DNA of 64,000 bases from Ettlia oleoabundans. Its lineage: Eukaryota > Chlorophyta > Chlorophyceae > Chlamydomonadales. The notes under the pieces were generated by a model, which was given only the letters and a program-made list of their open reading frames with translations, ran no database searches and had not been told where the DNA came from. The DNA is taken from the NCBI GenBank assembly GCA_019693395.1, contig JAAMXP010001792.1, positions 62,001 through 126,000 on the forward strand. Reading direction: 5' to 3'. A program made the translations under genes and the position numbers. Shown here in pieces: positions 34,888 through 46,705 of this stretch; within the stretch, counting starts at the first letter, position 1; every line of letters starts with the position of its first letter.

Positions 34888-37800
34888 ATGAGCGGCCTTC
34901 CGGCGTGCAGCAGCAGGTGCGGGGCTTGCTTGGGTCTTGATCATGGTAAGATCGTGTTCGGACATGTGACTAACTACAAGGCTCCGCCCCGCCACCTTTC
35001 GCTGTCGCAGCTGCCGTGGAGCGGTGTCTGCCGCTACGCGGCCTGCTCTCGCTTCCTTACGGCGTGGCCTCACCGCGTTCTCCGGCCATCCCGTGTGCGC
35101 TCCCAAGGAGCGAACCCAGCGGTGGGCGGTGGCCGCTTCAAATGCAGCAGGCGCAGCCCCACAGCGGAAGCAGCGCAGCGCCAGGGCGGCCCCTCTTGGT
35201 GCTGCCGCTCCCTCCTCCTCCTCCTCGTCAGCAGCAGCCCCTGGCCTGGACACTCTGGAGTTCCACGGTATCATCAACATGCAAGGATACGTGTCTCCAG
35301 ACGTCCCAGAGGGCACAGAGGTGGGTCAGTCGCTCCCCACAAGGCATGCCCCCGCTTCAGCAATTGCCAACGCCCACATCCACCTGCAATGCAAACACGT
35401 GCAACGCACGCTCGCCCACTCGTGCCTTCCTCGACACGTTTCCCTGTCATGACGTGCTCTTGTGTCCCTGTGTGGCGCCCCTTCCCCGCCGCCGCCGCCC
35501 CCGGGCCCCCCCCCCCGTGAGCCCATGCTCGTACTCCACCGGCCCTGTTTCCGTCGGCCTTTCCGACCAACTGACTCCATCGCCTTGTGTACTGCCCTTC
35601 CATACCGCCAGGCCACTGTGTTTGCGATATATGATGAGGCCAGGACTCTGCAGTACGTGGGGTTCTCCAAGGGACTGCGCGACTCGCTGCGCACGCTGTT
35701 CAGCCGCCGACCAGACAAGGCGCATCACTACAAGTGCGTGCTGGGCGCTGGGCGCTGGCTGTTACAAGGAATGATTTGCACTTTTGACTTGTTGATAGGT
35801 TTAATGGGGAACGTTATAAGGGCAGGCTATTAGGGCTTTAATTGCACTGCTGCATGCCAACTTTCATGGGATCCTGCCCTCAATCCCCTTTGCACCCTGC
35901 CGGTGCCGCCCCTTGCAGAGCTCTGCACCTGCCCCAGCTGGACCAGCAGCGCATGCTGGACATCCGTGCCGCCTGGTTTGACGGCAATTTCGGGCCGCCA
36001 CCCGGCAACAAGCGTGAGTCACACTGTTGCACCCAACCTGAACCCCTGCAGCCTCGCCTGGGGCTTCAGTTGTACCTCAGCCTTTGCCGCAGCCCAGCGA
36101 AGCTGCCCCTGCTGCTGTGCATCAGCCAGTAGCCGTGCTAAGGCCCCACCAATCCATATGCCTCCACTTAGGTGAGGTTAGCTTGCTTAGACCCTGCCTC
36201 CTGCCGCCGTGACCCCCCCCCCCTCTTCGCTTGCAGTACCCTCGGAGCGCGACCAGTGGCAGCAGCCGCCCGATGCCCACGCCATCAGCGAGCGTGGCAA
36301 GACCCAGGCAGCGGTTGAGCTGGCCAAGCAGCTGCAGGGGCGCATCCGCCAGCGGGGCTGCCGCGAGGAGTTTGTGCCAAATGCGGAGCTTCTGGCGGAG
36401 GGGAAGGTGGATTTCCTGCCGGCGGCTGCCCTAAGCAAGGAGGAGCTGGAGCGTCAGCGCTTGCTGGCTGAAGAAGCAGCAAGGGCCACCTGGTGAGTAC
36501 CAACTGCTTGGGGGGTCTTATCACCTTTACCACCTTGAGTGAGGTGGGCAGTTGGGTGGGCTGCCCGGACGCATTGCTTGCTGGCAGGCTGCAGATGTGT
36601 AGTGGACAGAAGCTGGACGGGTGGGCCGTCTGTTGTTACTTACAGGGTGGAAGGGAAGGAAAGGCATGCGGGCTTTTTGGCTGCGCTGCTGTACTATTTA
36701 ACACACCGCCACACTCACCAAGCATCAGCACCAGCTTGTGCCGATTGTTCCCGGGCTTTGTGTTCATTCTACATTTGCAAGCACCTTTCTTTCGTGCCTT
36801 CCACCCAATTTCTGATTCCACCTGCACCCCAGCCTCTTCACCCCCACCCCCACTTCCACCCGCCTGCAGCACCTGCACTTTCCAACTGGATGGCCAGCCC
36901 TCCTCTTTTGACCTGTTCTTCAAGAACTCCATCAAGACCAACGGCGGACACATGTTTGATCTGTCCGTCACATTTCAGGCAAGGTTAAGCATAATTTGAG
37001 TGGAAGGTAACAGGGCCCGTGTTTGGTCCTAACACGGGGGTTCTGTTGTCTGCCAGCCAGCGAGGCGATGCCGCGGAATACAGTTCCCTCAAGTGCCTGT
37101 TTCCTGGCATAATCCTGTGTGTGATTTATTTTTTGTCATTGTACTTGTTGCCTACCTGGCTGTTGCTGGTCACGTTGCGATCATGTCTGGTCGCCTGCCT
37201 GAATGTATTGCTCTATTCAATGTATTTGCCTAGTGCCTCTTGCCGTCCTGCCTGCCTACCTCGCTGTCATGCCTGCTCGTCTGTCTCTCTGCAGGACAAG
37301 GAGACACACCATCGCGTGATTGTGGGGCGGGACTACTACGAGCCGCTGGGCATCCAGCCGCAGGTGAGGCCCACTTACCTCTCGCGGCAATTGGTGTAAG
37401 CATGTGACGATGTATGTGGGAAAGTGGTTCAGGGCGCAAGGCAACATGAACAGTCATGCATCTCGCAGTAGCGCCTTGGAGGTTTTACTTCATGCCGTCG
37501 ACCATAATGCATCATGTGTCCCGCTCTTTGCACCACACCCTGCCACTGCAGGCGACTGTGGAGCGTGTGTTTGCCTTCTTGTTGAAGAAGAAAGTGCCTC
37601 GTCAGACGGAGGGTGAGCGTTTGCAGCCTTGGCCTGCCCTGATGAGCCTGTGCCTTACTGTGCCATTGCTGCTGCGCCTGGTGAGCGGCTGCCTGCCATT
37701 CGTCTTACGGCAGCTCCCTTGTATGCTTCTGAATTTTCCCTCCTGATGCCCCTTCCATCTGCTTGTCTGCTTACAGGTATGCTGCTGAGCAGCCAGTTCT

Positions 37801-38308
37801 CGTCCAACTACTTCTCCATCTCCCAGGTGGAGCAAACCTTCAGCGACTTTGCGCAGGAATTTGCAGGTGTGCATACAGTTGCAGGTGTGCTGCTGCATGC
37901 AAGCAGCAGTGTTGCTGATGCAGCAGGGGGGGAAATGTGTGGAGGAGCAGGCTGGGGAAATCGGTGCCGGTGCAGCCTTTGGCTGGGGCTTACTGCGCTC
38001 TCAGGTTGCTGCCGGTAGAAATGGCTTGGGGTCCATGCTGAAGAGGTGCCAAATCCTGCTCATTTCAAGGACCACCGCGATCGGTTATGGTGTTGTGATC
38101 CTGCATTTTCAAACATTCATCCGTGCACAGCATAGCTTGGTGACCTTGCATCATGTGCGTGTGCCTCTTTGTGCCATCATTGGATGCAGAACTAGGCAAG
38201 CTGCCTGGCGAGAGCGGTTTCTGGCGCTTCAATCGCACCCAGGACTATGGCTACAAGGGGGAGAACGAGACGGCAGAGCAGCTCAGGGCCAATTTCAGCT
38301 GGAACTGA
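34888..38308 (+). CDS. Plastid-targeted GIY-YIG-fold protein of unknown role
   Basis: Exon 1 is only 29 bases (34888-34916, MSGLPACSS) and joins in phase to the acceptor near 35010 (SCRGAVSAATRPALASLRRG), giving a Ser/Arg/Ala-rich chloroplast transit peptide. Then LEFHGIINMQGYVSPD, a GIY-YIG-like domain (TVFAIYDEARTLQYVGFSK; LDIRAAWFDG; FGPPPGNK), a helical Lys/Glu/Gln-rich segment (ISERGKTQAAVELAKQLQ, REEFVPNAELLAEGKVDFLP), FDLFFKNSIKTNGGHMFDLS, HHRVIVGRDYYEPLGIQPQ, VERVFAFLLKKKVPRQTEG, FSISQVEQTFSDFAQEF and a last exon GKLPGESGFWRFNRTQDYG ending at the TGA at 38308. Land plants and cyanobacteria have GIY-YIG-like proteins with the P-PGN signature. The AIY/YVG motif variants and lack of an obvious catalytic Arg argue against nuclease activity; this is inference. 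Confidence 0.82.
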
Positions 38309-39400
38309 TGCCTGCCAGCAACCATGTTTTGCCAACACAACTCATGTCCTTTGTCCAGCTGGCTGCAGCACAAAACGCATATCTTGCAGCCAGCCCAGAA
38401 CTGCTCTGGTCCTGCTGGGGATGCAAGCGCTGTGTCGTTGCAGCCGCTTGTTTGACACATGATACTGCATGGAGCGCCAAATATACAGAGCCCAGGATGG
38501 GCATCCAATGAATTGAGGCACATAGGCCAAAGGGCTTGAGAATGCAAGCCTTCTGTGCTTGCTCAACGCATGCCTGGCTGGTCCGGTCAAACTACTGACG
38601 TGTGCTTCTGCTGAAGTAATAGCGAGTTACTCCATTTGTAACTTGAAGGACTCCATGTGCCCACTTTTTGAGAGCCTCTTCAACAGTACGGGACGCCCAC
38701 CACTCGGGTGGTGGCAAGCGCTTCAGCCAGCGGCAGCACAACTGGGCATCGCCCCACGACGTCTTAAGCCACGATTTATCGGACAATTTATTAATCGTAT
38801 TCTGCAGTAAGCCAATTCCCTTCTTGGGATTTGTTTGGGAGCTCAAACGACCAAGCAATTTCGCGCCCTGAAGGGGTGCCAGCTGGTTCCGGTCATAAGC
38901 CCACTACTCGTTTATGCGTTACACCAGTGAAACCCATTTTTCTGATATTGGCAGCTTTGTAACCCCACTTTCAGCTCCAGGCAAGCCCCTTCTCCACTGT
39001 TCAGTTCTACTGCCGCTATTTGTGCACTGCTGGAGAACGAGTGTCTTGCATTGCATCGCGGTGAGTGGAGTATGATTCAATACCTGTCGAAAGGGGTTTT
39101 TGTGGGCCACAGCCGCATGTGGCTGTTGCGCGGCAGTGCGCGAACCTCAGTGTTCTTTGCTTCTATCAGGCGCTTGTCCCTTATGATACTCTGCATTGCA
39201 AGTATATCAAAACGCGGGTATCGCGCCAACCGAGCACAGCCGCTGCAGGGGTCACTCCTGCCGCTGCCGCTGTCCGCTGCCGCTGCTGAGACGTTCTTCC
39301 AAAGCTTGGCTAGGAGCTGTCTCGCGATACACCCGTTTTTGCTGCACTTCCTGCAGGATCAATAATCTTCTGCGCTTGACACCAACTAGAGACGCCCGCA
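38309..39400. other. Intergenic upstream of the cystatin
   Basis: About 1.1 kb. The first 330 bases are the likely 3' UTR of the GIY-YIG gene; the rest would hold the cystatin promoter. No gene, repeat or RNA is recognised. Confidence 0.4.
38637..38641 (+). terminator. TGTAA poly(A) signal of the GIY-YIG gene
   Basis: TGTAA about 330 bases past the TGA at 38308. Confidence 0.45.
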
Positions 39401-40779
39401 ATGCGTCCCACCTGCCTCCTGCTGGCCCTGTGCCTGTGCACTGTGGCCGCCCATGCTGCCGTTACCCCAGCAAAGAAGGTAAGCGTCAGCAAACTACCGC
39501 TGCACTGACATTACATGCCTATCAAGTGTGGTGGCCATCAAGGCTCTGATCAGGTGTTCTGGTGTTGGCGCCCGTTTCTGCATGTGCTGAAGCACGGTAC
39601 TGCGTCTATTGCTCGCTGCTCTTGCTTTTTCGCAGTGCAAACAAGTGGCCGGCGGGGCAGAGGGTGGCTGGTCTACCACATCATCCGTCCCGGAGGCGGT
39701 GTTCCGGGCCTTGCTAAGAAGAGTGGCAGCTAAGCAGCAGCTGTGCAAGAAGCCATCCATCAAACTGCTTGCGGCATGCTCTCAGGCAAGATGTCACTGC
39801 CGCTGCTGCCTACTTGTGGCCATGTCTGCGTCAGAGTGCGCTGGTTGTGCAGCCCTGCTACTCACCATCCTCACCTGCTTGCAAGCAACTTGTGAAGCGC
39901 CCTGTCAATGCTTGTTCGACTGCCCTGTCAACGCACAGAACCACTGAAGCTCACTTCTGTCATAACATATGGATCTGCGCAGGTTGTTGCTGGCATGAAT
40001 TACGAGGTCAGGGTCCGGTTTGCCTGCAAAGAAGAGAACTTTAAGGTCAAGGCCCATGCCGTGGTGTGGCAGCGCCTCCCACCCCAATCTCCCAAGGCAA
40101 GCAAATGCCAACAGCATGAAGCAGCTGCAGCTGTAAGGGGCAGAAGCAGCAGCAGCAGCAGCACGCTGCGGCGGTGGTGGCAGCATGCGGCAGTGGGGCA
40201 GAAAACTTGCTGAGAACACGATGCTGCACATAAAGGGTGTCGGTGCAGTAGCAAGGGTTTGTCACGCGGAAGCAGATCTTTTGTCGGCCTGCCTGCCTGC
40301 CTACCTGCCTGCTGGGTTACTGGCTTGATGGCAGTTACGCCATGATAGGGGCTGGCTTGTAAGCTGATGCCTTGAGATGTATTGCGGTGCTGCAGGTGAC
40401 TGAGATTGCAATCATCAAGGCTGGGCTGCTCTCAAGCGGCCGCCGGCTGCAAGCCAAGGCGGAACCCTCCGCAGAACTGCACACACAACGCGTCGCTCCT
40501 CGGCCCAGGAAGGACGGCGCTGCTGCTGCAGAAGCACGGTGAGTACAGCTGCGGGCCTGCAGCTGGCCTGGCGGGGTGATGCTAAGCGCTACTTATCCTG
40601 CCATCATGATGCTTATACTTGGATGCTATCCTGTGTCATACTAATGCCTTAGTTGATATGCTGTACTGTACTGGGAGACGAGCCCAAACGCAGCGTTATA
40701 CCTTTCACTCCCTCTTCTTCCTGTTGGCTGCAGGAAAGTGCCACGGCGTCCACAAACGGTGCTCAGGATGTTCTCATGA
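39401..40779 (+). CDS. Secreted cystatin (cysteine protease inhibitor)
   Basis: Cystatins block papain-like cysteine proteases with an N-terminal Gly, a QxVxG hairpin and a second hairpin. Exon 1 (39401-39478, MRPTCLLLALCLCTVAAHA) is a clear signal peptide. Exon 2 (39636-39785) carries GGWS near residue 36 and an amphipathic helix (PEAVFRALLRRVAAKQQ). Exon 3 (from 39983) gives VVAGMNYEVRVRFAC and HAVVWQRLP. Joined to the last codon of exon 2 this makes the QVVAG inhibitory motif at residues 76-80. The exon 2 donor is CAG|GCAAGA, a GC-AG intron. Exon 3 may end at AAG|GCAAGC (40096) or at the canonical GTAAGG (exon end 40132); both keep phase. Exon 4 (VTEIAIIKAGLL...) begins about 40396, and a last exon ends at the TGA at 40777-40779. 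This C-terminal end is the least certain part. Two extra Cys in the helix/strand region are unusual. Confidence 0.8.
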
Positions 40780-41822
40780 GCACGCAACACATCAGCACTG
40801 CCTATTGCGCGCCGATTGCAAGTCAATCATTTCACTGCCAATCATGCGGCAGTCAGTGAGTGTTACGCTGGACTTGCTGCACACTCGCTCCCAGCAGCAG
40901 CTCCTGCAGACAGCAACGCCGTGAGTGCCAACCATTTGCCAATTTCAGGAAAGTTTCAGGGCAGAAGCAGGGTTATCAGGCCCCACCGGCTCTGTCAGGC
41001 TTGCCGCTTGTGATGCTCTATGGTTTCCAGTCGAGGACCTGTTGCTCGGTTCTACTGCTTGCCATTGAGCAGTTTTTGGTTGCGCTACCTTCACCTGCCC
41101 TTCCTGGCATTGTTTTGGCTGCTCGCTTGCTGTCACACAACTGCCGCCACTTTTTCTACTCAGCAGCCCAATCCTGCCGATTGGCAGGTTGAGTGTTTAG
41201 AAGTCTCTAGAATCTCTACCCAATCTTGACTGTGCTTGCTTTTCCTAGTTATCTGAGGCGCCATCACGGATTTCAAATTGGGGACGCATGCTGTGCCTGC
41301 AATGTCCCCACGCCTTTCTCTCTTCTAGACGCCGGCTTTCTTCAAATCCCTGCTTCGAACTGTCGCTCAAAGGATTCCAACAGCCTATGGTTTGAGATGC
41401 AGCAATGCACAAGCTGTTGGCAGGATGCTGCATGTTGCGCCACTCAGTCATGTGAAAACGTTTACAAGCTCATGGAAAAGGCTGCAAACCACTTACACTA
41501 GCTTGAATCAGGAACAAAACAGAAGGAGCAATCGACAGCAGAATGAAGCGGTGACAATACCTGATGACCTGCCCAGCAACGCTTCTGTACATGGTTCAGG
41601 GCTGGATCGGGACTTGCGGGTGCAGGCAGGGTATGAACATACACACATGCAGGGTGCACATTGAGCAAGAGAAAACATAGGGCACTGTCGGTGTTTGTGA
41701 GCTGAAGCGCCCTTTGCACCTTAGTCCATGGAGCCGTTCGAGGGGGGTGGGGGGGATTCGCTCAGGGTGGCGGGACGCCGCTCAAAATCCTAGTTGCGGC
41801 GCCGAGCCCAGCCAGCATCCGC
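40780..41822. other. Convergent 3' region between the cystatin and the TspO-like gene
   Basis: About 1.0 kb without a recognised gene. A minus-strand TGTAA at 41462-41466 could end the TspO-like transcript. I found no plus-strand TGTAA for the cystatin, so its 3' end may lie elsewhere or its last exon may be misplaced. Confidence 0.4.
41462..41466 (-). terminator. TGTAA poly(A) signal of the TspO-like gene
   Basis: The minus strand reads TGTAA, about 360 bases past the stop at 41823. Confidence 0.4.
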
Positions 41823-44032
41823 TCAGGGCTCGTCCAAGCTTGGCCTCAACGGCTCTCGGGCGGCATCAAAGTTATTTTCAAAGTGAGGCTCCTGACCCGG
41901 GCGGCGCAGCACGCTGGCTATGCTGAGCATGGCCAGCACGACAATGGCACCCAGCGCAGTGTTGCGCACCGGCGCAGAGTCTGTCTTCTCGTAGACGGCC
42001 ACCAGCGCCCACACCAGCGTCAGCCCGTATGCTGCAAGGGAGGGAATGGCAGGTGGGCGGGTTATCAAGCAGGGAAGCAAGGTGGGCAGAAGCTGCGATG
42101 ACAGGGAGTTGCATTTGGAGCTTTTGAAAGCCTTGAGGACAGCAAGCTTGCAATAGATAGCAGGTGCCGACAGGGGACAGGAGGCTGCCAAAGAACAGTT
42201 CTTGTGCTTGTGTTTAGGGCCGTTCCCCCGGCAGTCCAGACCAGGATCAGTGAGCGCAGGCATGCGCCAACCTACCTGTGTCATGCTCCCGCAGGAGCGC
42301 ATAGGCGCCCAGGCAGGTCACAGCAGTTGCCAGCAACACTGCCACAAGGTCCAAATTCGCCATCTGCATCTTGAGCGCAATAAGCAGCTGCACAGCTGTC
42401 GCCACGCTGAGCCATGCTGTGTTGACGGTGGTGCCCAGGAAGAAAGCGGCGTAGAGCGACAGCGAGTGAGCGGGTCCAAAGCGGTCCTTAGTGCTGCACA
42501 CATGACGACATCGCAAACATTAGGAGGAAGCCAGAGGTCTAGGATGATTGCGGTGAAAAGTGGCTGGCACCATCCTGCCCATCACGTGCGCAAGGCTGGC
42601 AAGCAGATGTGCGCACCTGTACAGCTGCAGCAGCGCCCGGCCCATTGCCAGTAAGGCGGTGAGGATGAGCACAAAGGCCAACCACATGCCGCCGGGTGTC
42701 TGCACAGACGGAGAAACCCCAAGTGGAAAACGTAAAGAAAGTAGGTGCACACAGAGCCAACTCAATCGCAGGTGCACACTAGCAAAAAGGCAGCAGGCAC
42801 CAGGCAGCGACACTGCATCCCTTCAGCAGCAGCAAAGGGACATGCTGTGGCCACAGTGCGCTGTTACAATGGGCCGGTGAAAGCAGGTTACATGGCAGGG
42901 GGGAGGTATACTGGCTTGGCATGCCAGGCAGGCACGGTAACCTTGTTGCACCAACCTGTTGCACAAAGGCAAACTGCCAGCCGATGCACGCCAGCCAAGC
43001 GGCCATCCAGTTCACGTTGGTTGCATTGGCAAAGCGGGCCTGCAAACCAAAACTGACAGAAAGCCACAACATCAGGTAAATGTAGAAGAGGGCAGCTGGG
43101 GCTCGAAAAATGCGATGTAATGTCACCAGATTGGTGGGTGTCAACATATAACATCACATCCTTCACATCTCAACATGTCGACAGGACAATGGCATGATAG
43201 GAGGCAACCACTCCCCGGATCAGTGGCAATATGAAAGAAGCAAGGCGATGGAGGGCGGCAGGCAGCCCAAACTGTAAAAGGGTCTCAGGGGTACCTTGAA
43301 TCCGTCCGAGTCATATCCTGCGTCCAGCAACTGATAGATTGAGCCCCAACCCTCCAGCAGGAAGATGAGGCCCCATACGCCAAACGCCCAGCCAGCGGGC
43401 GTCAGCGGCACGGGGAATTTGGCAGAAACCTCTGCACATGTAGAGCGGCGAATGCAAGGGGAAAAGATCAGGTACAGCACTGGCCAAACTTGACGTGTGA
43501 CTAGTGTACTCCAGACACGTTGACAGGAACAAGCAAAGTTGCAGAGCAGGACTACGAGTTTAAGAACATGTGGGAAGGGGTGGGTGGATTGAGCGGTCTG
43601 GCGAAACGCCAGGCGGCGTCTTCGCAGGAAAGCGGGCAGTTAAGCCAGCGTGCAGGATGCCCAAAGCAGATGCGTGCGCGCGAACGTGCGTGCTCACAAA
43701 GAGCCAACAGGTTGGTTTTACATGTGTGGACTGATGTTGCTGCTGCATTGCAGCGGGATGTCGCTACACATGGCATACCTGCGTTCGTAGCGCCTAGCAA
43801 TCCCGCATTTGATGCCAAATTTACGCCAATGAAGGCTGCACAGCATGGGCGATGGAGGCCAGAAGGTTGCATGATGGCGAACTTGAAGCAAACAAAACCA
43901 TAGATCGCGGCGGGCAGTAGCAGGCCCAGAGCGGTCAATCCGGCCAACTCCTCACTCACCAACGTAAGCCACTAGTGTGGCAACACGCAGAAGCTTCTGC
44001 GGAGGCTGCGAGGGTGCCTGCCATATGTCCAT
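41823..44032 (-). CDS. TspO/MBR-related multi-pass membrane protein
   Basis: Eight exons join in phase: start MDIWQAPSQPPQKLLRVATLVAYV (44032), AFIGVNLASNAGLLGATNA (about 43820), EVSAKFPVPLTPAGWAFGVWGLIFLLEGWGS by parts (about 43435-43295), ARFANATNVNWMAAWLACIGW (about 43040), TPGGMWLAFVLILTALLAMGR (about 42700), FGPAHSLSLYAAFFLGTTVN plus a long hydrophobic stretch (about 42490-42280), and AYGLTLVWALVAVYEK (about 42030), ending LRPSLDEP with TGA. The order F-P..LTPAGWAF-.WGLIF, a Trp-rich second unit and YGL..VWALVAVY is that of the larger proteins annotated as tryptophan-rich sensory protein (TspO/MBR-related). About seven transmembrane segments are visible. TspO proteins bind tetrapyrroles or sterols and affect stress responses; that function is not shown for this branch. 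No transit peptide is evident. Confidence 0.78.
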
Positions 44033-45229
44033 GGTCACTGTGAGGCGCTATGCAACCTAGGGATCCAGAATGTAGGGTGCAGGTCACGCCGCAGGCTGCA
44101 GCGCCGGCGAGAAGCAGAGCCGCACCCCAGCGGGGGCTGTTATTCGCGCCTCAAGCCCTAGCCTTTGGACGTTAAAGTCGTCCTGCGCGCGTCTATGAAC
44201 GCTGTTCCCCTTACGAAAACTCTGAGGCTGGTTCCGATCTTCAGCCCTCGCGCCTGTGCTGTGTTATGGAGCGCTCAGTCAGTTGAGTCCGGTGACGTGA
44301 CAATATAAACACACTGCCAAGCAGGAGCCAGGTCCCTCCCATGCTCGCCCCGCCAGGTCACGCCGTCGCGATGGGCAGAAGCCGTGAGACAACCCCTTGA
44401 ACGAGCTCACCAAACAACACGCATTTGATTAACCTTGGTTACGGTGAATGCACTCTGCAATCCAAGCCTGCGTGGGGTGCGACCCTGCATTATGGCATGT
44501 CCAGTCCTTGCAACCTTTGGTGTCTGCGGCAACTTCAACGCTTCGGCAGGTTCAAACCCGCCATGTTTAGACAATTCAGTTTGTGTGTAACTGGCTTGAT
44601 CCAGACCTGGCACAGCATGCCACGCCCTCCCCTAGTTGGGAGAAGTGGTGAGCAGCGGCTCCCGGCTCGGTCCTTCCCTATCGGCGGCTTTTGGAAAAGT
44701 AGAGCACACCACTTCACTATTTGCAGTCTTTGTGCTTGGTAATTCGCATCCTTCCATCCATTTGCTACCACCTGTGGAATATCGCTTCTTGCTGTTAATA
44801 TGTGTGCTCCGCAGCGCTCTTGCGGCTCCCATTGTGCGCACAGATGTCGCTCAATTAAACCAGCTGATGCTTGCCTACATGAGGGTTGACCAAATCTGAA
44901 TATGATCGTGTATGCTTGATTTTTGGCAAACAACGTGCATGCCTTGAAGGTTAGGAGCGCGACACAAGGTGTTAACCAAGCGCTGCGCGCTATGCTGCGT
45001 GCCCCGCCTGCGTCGCCTTGCCCGTGGTGCGACACCCTGCTCCGGATGGGGTGCCCTGTGAATATAATACCAGCTCTGTGCGATACATTTCTGCTACAAG
45101 CAGCGCCAGGTGGCCCCGCCCTGCTTTCGGGTACCTGGGTGCCAACACCTGGCATCTGAACTGACTGTCCACTCCGTTTCAAGACATTCGCCAGCGTACA
45201 GTACCCCTTGTCTCGTTTGGCGCGCCGCC
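44033..45229. promoter_or_regulatory. Divergent intergenic region, TspO-like / secreted protein
   Basis: A 1.2-kb gap between divergent starts. A 255-codon minus-strand open frame (45302-44535) overlaps it but resembles no family and runs into the next gene, so I regard it as chance. No defined element is found. Confidence 0.35.
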
Positions 45230-46705
45230 ATGCGGGCGGCCTGCACTGCACATCTGCGCCTAGCAGCGCTTTGTCTAGTCCTGTGCGGTTCTTCGTTATC
45301 AATCAGAGCCAGCAGCGCTGCGCAAGAACCGCGAGGTGCTCCGGTTCAAGGCAGCAGCGGCGACGGCAGCGGCAGCAGCGACAGTGGCAGCAGCAGCAGT
45401 GGCAGCACCACAAGCGGCCCCACGCTTGTGCGCCCTCGTGCATTCTGCCACCCCGGCAGCGCAGAGGCACTGGAGAACTCCCACACTCCCTTACCTTGTA
45501 CGCCAGAGCAGGAGCAGGACGCCTTAAATGATCTGTTCATGGAGATGCCAGATCTCGATGACCCGCTCCACGCTATCATTGATTCGTCCTCATGCAACGC
45601 CAGCGATCACGAGGGTTTTATTCGGCCTGTCGACTTATTTGACCCAGACCTCATGCTGGTGCGACACCACTCAAAGAGAGGCAGTACTGTTGCCCCATTC
45701 TGTGACTCGGTAGCATCTTTGCTACACCAACTGATTTTTGTTGGGCATGCTGCTGCACGGCACTGCTTGTGCACTTGATGTTGGGAAGCAGCCTGCAGTC
45801 GAGTGGTTGTTGGTGAAGCACCTCCCCCACCTCCCACCAGCGATCCCACCAAACCCTTCACCTCCACCTGCGCCCCCACACACACGTGCACACACACGCA
45901 TGCTTTTGCTTGTCAGGTTGTCACAACCATTGGGGATGACTTTATTCTGGCCTACGGCAACGATAGCATCCTTCAGTCCCATTGTGATGGAGACCTCACC
46001 ACAGACCCCTTCAACGCTTGCCTGCGGGTAGATCCGGAGAATCAGGAGGATAGCCAGGTGCAAAGCTGGTGCATTGTGCTTGTTGTGGATGGTGTAATGC
46101 TGCATGCTTGTTTGATGCTGCAGCGACATGGAGTGTTGAATTTCGGGGATGGGTTGCTGCAAGAGGCGGGCCACTGTTTCCTGCTTGCTATCCGGCCCAC
46201 TACCTTCCAGCATCACCGACCACCACTTCAGGCACTCTTCCACACCAAGAGATTGTTCGCAGTTATCAACTGCCAACCATGCATGTCCCGGCTGTCTTTC
46301 TAACTTTTGCGGTGCGCAGGAGCCAGGCGTCCATTACAAGATTTGGATGAAGCTCAGCTGCTCCTCAAGCAGCAGCGACACCATTGCGTTAGAAGCTTAC
46401 GCCTTCCTCAGCAGACAGGAAGGCAACGAGACCATTACGGTGGGAGCTGCTGCGGTGCTTGTTGCTGCTGGCCTCTGTGGACATTGTTGTAGTTAGGAGC
46501 TGCTGCAATCTGCCTCATTGCTGCCTGGACAGATTGGCTGCTACTCGTTTTATGTGTTGGGCATACAATCATTCCAGAATGGCTGCTACCCATTTGAGTG
46601 CATGGGCGTACATTCAATCCTGTCCCGCTCTGTGCATGTGTCTGTTCCTGCCATCCCCAGGTGACGGAGTGGCAGCAAATACCGCTACCAGGTCCTGGAC
46701 AGTAG
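45230..46705 (+). CDS. Secreted Cys-containing protein of unknown function
   Basis: I do not recognise this family. Four exons join in phase 0: 45230-45709 (signal peptide MRAACTAHLRLAALCLVLCG, then a Gly/Ser-only linker, then PRAFCHPGSAEALENSHTP, EQEQDALNDLFMEMPD and VDLFDPDLMLVRHH), about 45917-46056 (VVTTIGDDFILAYGNDS, SHCDGDLTTDPFNACLRVD), about 46320-46439 (PGVHYKIWMKLSCSSSSS, DTIALEAYAFLSRQEGNETI) and about 46661-46705 (VTEWQQIPLPGPGQ, TAG). Seven or so Cys in the secreted part and N-x-S/T sites fit an extracellular, disulfide-bonded, glycosylated protein of about 265 residues. The last two exons look like a beta-rich domain. A TGTAA follows 167 bases after the stop, which supports the gene end. 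It is followed in tandem by another secreted-protein gene. Confidence 0.75.

Noticed and set aside
34660..35316. 218-codon minus-strand open frame opposite the GIY-YIG gene start
   Set aside because: It is the antisense shadow of the Ala/Arg-rich transit peptide region; the plus-strand gene explains the sequence.
44540..44570. GGTTCAAACCC, a tRNA B-box-like string
   Set aside because: The flanking bases do not form a proper T-stem and there is no A-box or acceptor stem at the right distance.
44535..45302. 255-codon open frame on the minus strand in the gap before the secreted-protein gene
   Set aside because: It overlaps the signal-peptide exon of the plus-strand gene, has no family resemblance and no codon-use pattern like its neighbours; long chance frames are common in GC-rich DNA.
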